DNA of 64,000 nucleotides, taken from contig OU342637.1 in assembly GCA_910589415.1 (NCBI GenBank), forward strand, positions 39,648,162 to 39,712,161. Direction: 5' to 3'. The stretch's first letter is position 1. The number at the start of each line of letters is the position of its first letter. Below, in pieces: positions 20,780 to 28,033 of this stretch. The notes beneath the pieces are model-generated. The model worked only from the letters and a program-made list of their open reading frames with translations, was not told the origin of the DNA and did no database searches. The position numbers and the translations under genes are program-made. The DNA is from Malachius bipustulatus (lineage: Eukaryota > Arthropoda > Insecta > Coleoptera > Melyridae).

Positions 20780-21730
20780 AAGCTCTGTTTGAGAGAGTTG
20801 CTTTTCAAATTAAAAAACCAGAAAAACAATTTTTAATTGTCAGAAAAAATTGTCAAGAAGTTAAAGTAAAAATCAAACTTTTATTTGTCTTCAATGATTA
20901 TTCATCTAGGTTTTTCAAAATCTTTTAAATTAGCAGGAATCGTATTTTCAAGGGTTTTAAATATTTTTGTGTTTTTGTCTATTTAAACTACAATATTAGT
21001 GATATAGATGATAGTGATAAAAAGATACCAATGAAACAATTTAGTATTCTAGAATTTTAATTATTTCACGTGAATAAAAAGTTATAATGATTTAAGCGCA
21101 TTTTATAATAAATATAAGTACCACTACTAACACGGTTTCGCCAAATTTTTTTTTACAAATTTTGCTTATATTTGTGAATTATTGGATAGAAGTTAAACAA
21201 AAAGCTGAAAACTTGTCTTTCAACTTAAAGTCCCAGATACCAAAATTGTCAGTACCTATAGTTTCCAATAATAAATCATTAATGATAATTGTGACGTAAA
21301 AGTAATATATTTTAGGAACCTTCTAATGAAAATAGCATACAAAGATCCAACTTTAAACTATCAATTTTTAGGTTCGATAATTATTATTGGGGCTCTAATC
21401 AATTTTTTTATTGCATAAGCTATAGCAAGTATGTATAATGTATAATATACCAATAATAAAACGGCTATGATGGATAGGCATTATGCAAACAACATTGGTA
21501 TCAATTGAAAAAATAAAATTATATCTAAAAAATCTGTAGATGAACAGATCTTTTCATTGTTCTTTTTTTTTAATTGTTAGCAAGACCTAATTATATCTGT
21601 TATTATTTTGTTGGCCCTAAAAAAGGCCGGTTTTTGTATAAAACTTTTAATTTAAGACGTGTCCTCTTTTGTCTTCGTGTCATTTTTCAGTTTCGCCTTA
21701 ACTTTATTCAACTCGGACAGCTCTTGTTGA
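20780..21730. repeat. Segmental duplication, copy 1 (with 23127-24244)
   Basis: From CAAGCTCTGTTTGAGAGAGT through the stem-loop to the 3' half of the small gene, this block matches 23127-24244 at about 90% by eye with small indels. It comprises the long 3' flank of a small stem-loop gene and its C-terminal coding half. The short open stretch near its start (ending ..RFFKIF) is conserved in both copies. That is expected of a recent duplication and is not evidence of coding. Confidence 0.8.
21613..21628 (-). terminator. Variant histone-type stem-loop (frameshifted paralog)
   Basis: Minus-strand GGCCTTTTTTAGGGCC, with a weaker stem (one G-U pair) and a T-run loop, preceded by ATACAAAAACC. It lies 23 nt after the TAA at 21652. 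Confidence 0.7.
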
Positions 21731-21917
21731 AATCGCTCTTTTCCCTCATTCTCTCGCCTGCGGTAGCTCAAGCCGCATCGACTAACATTCTCTCCGTCCA
21801 GCGGTGGCTTAAGCCGTTCGGACTTCAATTCGCGTTTCTCAGCCGACTCGAGGCTTCTCATTTCTTACCTTCTTTTCCCCGGCGTCTCTCGCCTTTACTA
21901 TCGTCAACTTTCATCAT
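21652..21917 (-). pseudogene. Paralog of the 84-residue gene, apparently frameshifted
   Basis: The last 30 codons (GKERFQQELSEL to KEDTS) are almost the same as those of 24149-24403. The upper ORF starts at ATG 21917 or 21914 (MKVDD.., basic) and stops at TGA. The lower ORF starts at an ATG overlapping that stop (21861) and runs to the TAA at 21652. A single 1-nt indel would account for the split, and the N-terminal half is strongly diverged and more GC-rich. A weak TATA-like ATTATA lies at 21995-22000, about 80 nt upstream. The stem-loop is 23 nt after the stop. The 69-codon lower ORF could still be translated, so broken status is likely but not certain. Confidence 0.6.
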
Positions 21918-22079
21918 CTTAGCCAACTCCCAGGCCCTCTCTCATTCTCTTACTCCTTTACCTACATTCCGTCTCAACCTCTCCTCGCCTACACTATAAT
22001 TTCCTCCCCACAAAACTCTCTCGCTCCTAACCCGAACATTACTCCCATCTCAGATATTCCTTTCCTTTCCCAAACAAAA

Positions 22080-22360
22080 ATACAAACGAACAGCTCAGCG
22101 TCCTCGAACGCTGGCCCCACACACTCGGGTCAGTTCGAGGGCAACGTCGCCGACAGCGTGCCGCCGTAGCGTGTACGCTCCGTGACCACGCCCACTGCCC
22201 CGTCGGCCAATCACGGGCCTCCCTGACTGCCGCTTGTTCGTCCGAGCGATCACCAGGACCATCAACCAGCCGAGTATCAACGGTTGCCTGGGGATTCCAT
22301 ACGTCGCACTGCCGAGCATCGACGCTTGGCCATATCGAATCCGTCTCGAAGACATACAAG
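22080..22360. promoter_or_regulatory. GC-rich island with CCAAT motifs upstream of the frameshifted small gene
   Basis: About 280 bp of clearly GC-rich DNA in an AT-rich window, with GGCCAATCACGGGCC (about 22205), CCACGCCCACTG (about 22186) and several CGNCG-rich words. It lies upstream of the minus-strand gene at 21652-21917. CCAAT boxes and GC-rich blocks suit a strong histone-like promoter. Long minus-strand open frames here are probably a by-product of the GC content. Confidence 0.4.
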
Positions 22361-22670
22361 ATAGATGTGACCGTTCCTGAAATATCCTGAAAAAACTGAA
22401 AAATCAAGATTTCTTATTTTTGCCAACTTTCGTTTTTCTTATTGCCGCCGTATTATTTTTTTTATGTCGTTCGATATGAAAAAAATTCATAAACTTGAAA
22501 AAAATTCTTAAATTTTTATTCCAAAAGAAAAACCTAAAAAAATTCGTCGAAATACGACATCTAGATAATTACATCTAGGTACTAAATGAGATTTCTCAGA
22601 GACCGATTTCTGAATACGAAGCCCTCAGCACGTGAGACCAAGTTACACTTATTGTGTGTTCTTTTATACC
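22340..22670. repeat. Second copy of the 16690-17160 repeat with an orphan TATA box
   Basis: Matches 16690-17160 with a deletion in the middle. The minus-strand GGTATAAAAGAACACACAAT at 22655-22670 corresponds to the TATA region at 17154. Again no ORF follows it before transposon-like sequence. Confidence 0.55.
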
Positions 22671-22777
22671 TTATTTGATTACCTACTTATTTATAACTAC
22701 AGACAGTAACTCGGTGAGTAGTATTGAGACGTAATTTCAATGCATCTACGTTAACCAATTTTGTCGAAAATATTTTT

Positions 22778-22793
22778 GGCCCTGAAAAGGGCC
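22778..22793 (-). terminator. Histone-type 3' stem-loop of the 38-residue gene
   Basis: Minus-strand GGCCCTTTTCAGGGCC preceded by CTTGAAAAATACC and followed by AAAAATATTTTCG, 31 nt after the TAA at 22825. Confidence 0.87.
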
Positions 22794-22824
22794 GGTATTT
22801 TTCAAGTTTTATGATGAGAAGAAA

Positions 22825-22941
22825 TTAGTATTCAACGGTTACACGACGAAGAAGCTCTGTCCCCTTTTCGTCAGTTTCCTCAATCATGGACTCCAGCTCT
22901 CGTATTGCTCGGATTACTTTTTGAACCTTAAGCTCTTCCAT
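22825..22941 (-). CDS. 38-residue helical peptide with histone-type mRNA end
   Basis: The ATG at 22941 opens 38 codons and a TAA. The product is a single amphipathic helix (VQKVIRAIRELESMIEE) followed by a charged turn and a short LLRRVTVEY tail. A TATA box lies about 80 nt upstream, and a perfect stem-loop 31 nt after the stop frames it as a complete transcription unit despite the tiny ORF. It may be the shortest intact member of the cluster family or a gene trimmed at its 5' end. No homolog is recognised. Confidence 0.65.
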   Translation of the reverse strand: MEELKVQKVIRAIRELESMIEETDEKGTELLRRVTVEY

Positions 22942-23020
22942 ATTATAACCTCTTCGAACGTGAATGACCACTTTGGCTGCTAGAGGTTGAAAAAGTGGCG
23001 ATTATTTCCTGTTTCCATTC

Positions 23021-23027
23021 TTTTATA
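23021..23027 (-). promoter_or_regulatory. TATA box of the 38-residue gene
   Basis: Minus-strand ATAAGTATAAAAGAATGG, 80 nt upstream of the ATG at 22941. The 84-residue gene has the very similar GGCTATAAAAGAATC at the same spacing. Confidence 0.75.
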
Positions 23028-23126
23028 CTTATGCCATATCGCCTGATGGTCCTCCCCTATTTTTAGAATGTTTTAACTCCTCTTGCAGCGCTTTGAGTAA
23101 TGGAATAAAAATTAAGAAATCATCCA

Positions 23127-24244
23127 AGCTCTGTTTGAGAGAGTTGCTTTTCAAATTAAAAAACCAGAAAAACATTTTTTAATTGTCAGAAAAAGTTGTC
23201 AAGAAGTTAAAGTAAAAATCAAACTTTTATTTGTCTTCAATGATTACACATCTAGGTTTTTCAAAATCTTTTAAATTAGAAGGAATCGTATTTTCAAGGG
23301 TTACATTCTATCAAGGGTATATACATTTTTTCTGATTTTGTATATTTACACCACAATATTAGTGGTAGATGACCGTAAATTATTGATTCTGTATGTAAAA
23401 AGATACCATTGAAATATACAGTATATAATTAATAAGTATAAATATAATAAGTATAAATAATAATAAGTTTAGAATGTATAGTAATATATAGTATATATTA
23501 TATAACTATAAATATATAGTATATATTATGGTTCTATTATTTCATGTGAATAAAAAGTTATAATGATTTAAGCGCATGTTCTAATAAATGTAAGTACTTA
23601 CCACTACTGACACGTTTTCGTCAAAAAAACTTTCACAAATTTTGTTTTTATTTGTGAATTATTGGATAAGGGTTAAATAAAAAACATGGCCAAAAAATTG
23701 GTTTTCAACTTAAAGTCCCAGACACCAAAGTTGTCTGTAGTTTCATGGAATAAATCGTTAATGATAATAATTGTGACTTAAAAGTAATATATTTTGGGAA
23801 CTTTCTTGAAAGTAGCATACAAAGATCCAACTATCAATAATTTAAACTCGATTTAAACTATCAATTTTAAGGTTCGATAATTATTGGGGCTCTCATCAAT
23901 TTTTTTTATTGAATAAGTTGTAACAAGTATGCATAATGTATAATATACCAATAATAAAACGGCTATGATGGATGGTATATTATACAAACAAAATTGGTAT
24001 CAATTGAAAAAATAAAATAATATCTAAAAAATCTGTAGACGAACAGAACTTTTCATTGTTCTCTTTTTTTAATTGTTAGCAAGAGCTAATTGTCTGTTAT
24101 AATTTTGTTGGCCCTAAAAAGGGCCGGTTTTTGTATAAAACTTCTAATTTAAGAAGTGTCCTCTTTTGTCGTCGTGTCATTTTTCAGTCTCGCCTTAACT
24201 TTTTTCAACTCGGACAGCTCTTGTTGAAGTCGCTCTTTTCCCTT
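23127..24244. repeat. Segmental duplication, copy 2 (with 20780-21730)
   Basis: Starts CAAGCTCTGTTTGAGAGAGT and matches copy 1 through to the C-terminal half of the gene at 24149. It differs by substitutions and by an AT-rich insertion around 23400-23530. Confidence 0.8.
24110..24125 (-). terminator. Histone-type stem-loop of the 84-residue gene
   Basis: Minus-strand GGCCCTTTTTAGGGCC: perfect six-base stem, loop UUUU instead of UUUC. It is preceded by ATACAAAAACC and followed by AACAAAATT, 23 nt after the TAA at 24149. Confidence 0.8.
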
Positions 24245-24403
24245 CTTGTGCATTGTCTCGACCATGAAAAGTTTCCAGAGATTAACATCTTTGCCGGAGT
24301 TCATCAACGTCGCTTTCTTTTTCAAAGTTGATTCTAAGTTGCGAATACTGGAATTCACGGCGCTGAACGTGGCGAGAGCTTCTCTCTTCTCTCCGATCTT
24401 CAT
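24149..24403 (-). CDS. 84-residue coiled-coil protein with histone-type mRNA end
   Basis: I start it at the ATG at 24403. The frame is open a few codons further upstream, but only from a TTG. Intronless. The product has a helical N-terminal half (SIRNLESTLKKKATL) and a classic coiled-coil C-terminal half (RLQQELSELKKVKARLKND) with a polar TTTKEDTS tail. A TATA box lies 83 nt upstream and a stem-loop 23 nt downstream. It is divergent from 24703-24942 with a 300-bp spacer. A frameshifted paralog is at 21652-21917, and the last 30 residues are the best-conserved part. No known family is recognised. Confidence 0.75.
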   Translation of the reverse strand: MKIGEKREALATFSAVNSSIRNLESTLKKKATLMNSGKDVNLWKLFMVETMHKKGKERLQQELSELKKVKARLKNDTTTKEDTS

Positions 24404-24485
24404 TGTTTTTATATTCAAAGAAGTACTGCGGTGGTTAACAGATCAGGTATTTTGGAGAAGTGATTCGATTTCCCAGTTATGATTC

Positions 24486-24492
24486 TTTTATA
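24486..24492 (-). promoter_or_regulatory. TATA box of the 84-residue gene
   Basis: Minus-strand GGCTATAAAAGAATCATAAC, 83 nt upstream of the ATG at 24403. Confidence 0.75.
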
Positions 24493-24539
24493 GCCTACCC
24501 AACTTAGAGCTCGTTTTCGTAGGCCCTTCTGGAACTGTG

Positions 24540-24627
24540 CGTGCAGTTCCTCCTCCAGCCGCGCTCTCATTGGTACATGCCTTGCGTGCTCAGCTGACAA
24601 ATCAGCCCCTCTAGTTTCGCATATAAG
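24540..24627 (+). promoter_or_regulatory. Shared promoter spacer with TATA box of the 79-residue gene
   Basis: TTCGCATATAAGCG at 24617-24630 is a TATA box about 77 nt upstream of the ATG at 24703. CTCATTGGTAC (inverted CCAAT) and GACAAATCAGCCCC lie just upstream in a locally GC-rich stretch. The TATA box of the divergent 84-residue gene is only about 130 bp away. Confidence 0.7.
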
Positions 24628-24702
24628 CGAAGAGTTGACCGCTTGCTGCACAGACAATTAACAACAGCCAAGAGCCATTAACATTAACTGATACCGCAAA
24701 CC

Positions 24703-24942
24703 ATGGACAATGAAAAGCGGAAGAAGATACGCGAAGTGTTAAATCTACGCAACAAGCTTCAAGCAGTTATCGAGAAGAAAAAATATATGTTGGAGAAAAT
24801 AAAGCAACATAAAGCAATAGATCTGAGAAAACCGCTGATGCTCGATCGACTCTACAAAATTTATCGGCCAAAACTCGATCAGCTTGTCTCAGAACTTGGC
24901 CTTGATAAGAACAAAACAACGAAAACGGAGAACAAAGACTAA
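24703..24942 (+). CDS. 79-residue basic coiled-coil protein of the cluster
   Basis: ATG in good context (ACCATGGAC), intronless, ending in TAA at 24942. It is lysine-rich with two helices, about residues 2-36 (LRNKLQAVIEKKKYMLEKI) and 42-68 (LDRLYKIYRPKLDQLVSELG), and a charged tail. This is the same two-helix plan as 15296-15514. TATA box 77 nt upstream; divergent from 24149-24403. No GGCCC stem-loop is found in the following 100 nt, so the 3' end differs from that of most members. Function is unknown; a small DNA- or RNA-associated or cytoskeletal helical hairpin is only a guess. Confidence 0.65.
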   Translation: MDNEKRKKIREVLNLRNKLQAVIEKKKYMLEKIKQHKAIDLRKPLMLDRLYKIYRPKLDQLVSELGLDKNKTTKTENKD

Positions 24943-25480
24943 GCCAGTCTTTCATTAAAAAAACCCTAAAATTCTGTTGGCAATTTAATTCTCGTAATGC
25001 ATAGTCATAAAAACTTTGTTAATATTTTGTAATTAATAAGGTGTTGGTAGCTATCTAAGAAAATTTTTTTCTTTTTCTTTGGTTTTATTGTTGAAATTAG
25101 TAAAATAAAATTAATTGTGGTTTCAAAATTATTATCACCCTACGCATCTGTGATAAGTTCAAACGCCAAAAGCATTCATTATCGATCGATGAAATTATTT
25201 AAGTTAAAGAGAATAAGGTTTCAGGGTGGTTTTTAGTGCATTTTTTAATTAAAAAAAATACACTATTGAGGACATCACTTTACGAAAATCACCCAAACTA
25301 ATCAAAAATGTCTACCGATCCTGACCCCCAGATCACGAAAAAATGGTTTTTCAAAATTCACCTGCCCATTATACTATTCATAATATGGGCGCAGGAATTC
25401 AGGATTTGATAGTTGGTTCAAAATATGAAAAAAAGTTCCTTTCCTATTAGCATGGGCCCTGCAAAAGAACCGTTTTCGAG
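24943..25480. other. No gene seen
   Basis: AT-rich DNA with scraps of transposon ends (TCAGGGTGG near 25220; a TATTGAGGACATCACTTTACG stretch partly shared with 54570). No ORF, stem-loop or RNA gene is recognised. Confidence 0.6.
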
Positions 25481-25484
25481 ATAC

Positions 25485-25832
25485 AGACCAATTTTTTAGA
25501 AGAAAACGATTCTACTTTTGGGCGTGATTATATAAGCCTTGCAAAAATAAAGGCGCATATTTTGTCTTTGACGGCTATAATAAAAATAATAATCGATCAA
25601 AATAATCTATTTTGATCGAATTCCGTATTATAAGGAAAATCGAATCGTGTGGAAATTATTTTATTTAAATAAGAATTTTATTTACGAATTTTTTTTCTGT
25701 ATTTTTCTGTATATGTTTTTTCTGTATATGTTTTCCTTCTAAATTTAACAAAATCTGCTAATTTTATAATAAAAAATAAATAAAAAACTTTTTTCTCGGC
25801 AATAGAATTTTATTTTCAGTTCGCACGCTGCG
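25485..25832. repeat. Orphan copy of the divergent promoter at 14903-15222
   Basis: Begins at GACCAATTTTTTAGAAGAAA and ends at TTCGCACGCTGCG, keeping the TGATTATATAAGCC TATA region. Neither coding region is present, because the second LTR element starts at 25835 where the plus-strand gene would follow. Confidence 0.75.
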
Positions 25833-25834
25833 TG

Positions 25835-26235
25835 AGTTACGTATAGGCTAAGTTATGTATTATTTTTAATTATAGATATATACTTTTTACACTATATGTA
25901 CTCTAGGGTAACTTTTAGCAAACTTGCATTTATTATTATAATTTCATACTTAGGGAGTATTGCATCATCCTTTAGCCTTGTATCTTTCTAGAAACTGCTT
26001 GCTAGCAACTCCAGCAAACAAACAGTTATCTCAGGTTACTTTGAGTAACGACCTCTTGGCTTGAAATGAACAAGACAACAGGCAGTTATGAATTTGCTGG
26101 CAAGTCTTTAACATTGGCTTCTGCATTCGTAATTCAACGTAGTTTATAAGTTAGGTATTTGTCTTTTTTAATAAAGTATTTTAAAACTTTAAAATTGTTT
26201 TTAAAAAATACTTTGGAAAAGGGCACATACGTAAT
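25835..26235 (+). repeat. 5' LTR of the second gypsy element
   Basis: Starts AGTTACGTATAGGC and ends ..CATACGTAATT, just before a TGGCGCAGTCAG primer site at 26236. CGTG (25831-25834) precedes it and would be the target duplication. No matching 3' LTR is found, because the element is truncated. The right border is set by the primer site. Confidence 0.7.
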
Positions 26236-26540
26236 TGGCGCAGTCAGTAGGATTTTCGAAGGTCCTAGTTCGAAAAAGTGTTCACAAAAATCGGTAACTT
26301 TTCGGGCAAAGACTTTTTGTTTCAACAATTCATCGAGAATCGAATTCAACTACACTCCAAGAGGACTACATCGCCTTAAGGAGCCATCAAGACTCCAAGG
26401 GACTACATCGCCCAGCCGAGTCATCACTTTTCCAAAGGACCCACATCGCCAGCGGAGTCGAAATTAAGAAAATGTTTTACATGTAAGTCTCATTCGTTCC
26501 TTATTCTTATTCCATTTTTCCAATTGTGTCATAATTATTT

Positions 26541-28025
26541 ATGTCGGAAGTAAATGATATATTGAATAAAATTCAGGAATTATCTATTATAGAAGAACAA
26601 TCTAGTTCAGAAACAGATTCTGAAGATATTGAAAGTAGATTTTTAAAACTTATAAATAATAATTCAAGCTCACCCTTAGCAACTGTTAGCACTAGTAGTA
26701 GTAGTAATAATTCAAAAAATTATATTAGAGAGTCTAAATTGAGTAAAAATATAATTATTGATTCAGCTAGTAATTCGATTACCAATAACATTAAAAGCGA
26801 GCCGACTTTACCAAAAATGAATCTAGAGAAATTTTTTATTGATGCTATTCCTAAATACAATGGCGATCAAGCTACTTTAGGTATTTTTATATCAGCTTGC
26901 GAGAAATTTTTCGAAACTTTTAATGATCCAACTAAACCCTTAGTTAACGAATGGCTATTAAGAATAGTTGTTAATAAACTGGAAGGTCGAGCTTTAACTT
27001 TAATTGGTAGCAGAGAAGAAGCCACCACTTGGGGTACTATTAAACAATTACTTATTAGTTATTTCGGTGATCAACGAAATACTAAATGCTTGGTTAGAGA
27101 TTTGCTTAATTTAAGAATTGAAAGAAATGAAACACCATACCAGTTTGGTATGAAATGCCAAGACGTACGTAGTCTGATTTTAACAAAGTTAAACCTCGAG
27201 GAAGCCGATAAAAATATACGTAAAATTAAAGCAAACTTATATGATGAAATGGCTCTTGATACTTTTTTAAACGGTTTACCAGAGAAACTTTCTGATAAAA
27301 TTAGAATACGTTCTCCTAAAGATTTAGAAACCGCTATGAATTTAATTGTTGAGGAAGAAAACATAACTTATTACAGGAACAGGTTATATAATCCAAATTT
27401 AAATAAAAATTATAAACCAGTAATGAAATTGCAACCTGCCAAGCCATTACCGTTTCCTCAAAATAATTTTCGAAATAATTTTTATGTACCTCCACCCGGT
27501 AATAATTATTATTCCAACCCACAATCACCAAGACAAACATTTTATTCCCAAAATCAACCGCAAACATCTTTTAATGCACGCCCATCAATTCCGAATAGGA
27601 ATACCCAAAATTTCTACCCAAAATTTCAAACACAAAATAAACCTTCGTTTGCACCATCTCAGCAATTTGCGAAAAATGCAAACTCCACACAATACGAGCC
27701 CACACCAATGGACATTTCGTCCGGTAATACTAGACAAACCTATCAGACACAGAGAACGCAACGACCGTTCCAAAATAATTTCATGTCCCAAGAACTTTAT
27801 CATCAAGAAATAAATAATGATCAAGAACCACATTTTTCTTCATCCCATCCTTATCCAGCTGAAACCTCAGACGAAATAATCTATCAGGAGGAATGTAAAC
27901 AACCCGAAAATCACAATGAATTTTATGAGCAGTACGATGAGCATGAAGTTTTAAATCATGAAAATAGTCATGACGAAAATTATCAAAATTTTCACATAAG
28001 CCAAGCCAACAACGATCAGACATAA
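26541..28025 (+). CDS. gag: Gag of the second gypsy element
   Basis: 494 residues, intact. An acidic, serine-rich N-terminus is followed by a capsid-like region at about residues 90-280 (IDAIPKYNGDQATL, then YQFGMKCQDVRSL). The C-terminal third is rich in P, N and Q and lacks a zinc knuckle. It aligns by eye along its length with the Gag at 8856-10361, including the TPMDISSGN block matching PMETSTRN. The element's pol is frameshifted, so it is probably not autonomous. Confidence 0.88.
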   Translation: MSEVNDILNKIQELSIIEEQSSSETDSEDIESRFLKLINNNSSSPLATVSTSSSSNNSKNYIRESKLSKNIIIDSASNSITNNIKSEPTLPKMNLEKFFIDAIPKYNGDQATLGIFISACEKFFETFNDPTKPLVNEWLLRIVVNKLEGRALTLIGSREEATTWGTIKQLLISYFGDQRNTKCLVRDLLNLRIERNETPYQFGMKCQDVRSLILTKLNLEEADKNIRKIKANLYDEMALDTFLNGLPEKLSDKIRIRSPKDLETAMNLIVEEENITYYRNRLYNPNLNKNYKPVMKLQPAKPLPFPQNNFRNNFYVPPPGNNYYSNPQSPRQTFYSQNQPQTSFNARPSIPNRNTQNFYPKFQTQNKPSFAPSQQFAKNANSTQYEPTPMDISSGNTRQTYQTQRTQRPFQNNFMSQELYHQEINNDQEPHFSSSHPYPAETSDEIIYQEECKQPENHNEFYEQYDEHEVLNHENSHDENYQNFHISQANNDQT

Positions 28026-28033
28026 TAAATGTA

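Noticed and set aside
20662..20928. 88-codon open frame whose last 49 codons recur with few changes at about 23127-23272
   Set aside because: The match lies in a segmental duplication that is just as similar in non-coding parts. The second copy has no start codon, and the upstream half of the first lies in a palindrome arm.
22039..22407. Minus-strand open frames of 86 and 122 codons in the GC-rich block
   Set aside because: Overlapping frames with no motif in a GC-rich promoter-like island; absence of stops is expected from composition.
24943..25010. Stem-loop for the 79-residue gene (AAACCCTAAAATTCTGTTGG region)
   Set aside because: Cannot form the 6-bp GGCCC-type stem with a four-base loop; no SLBP-type consensus.
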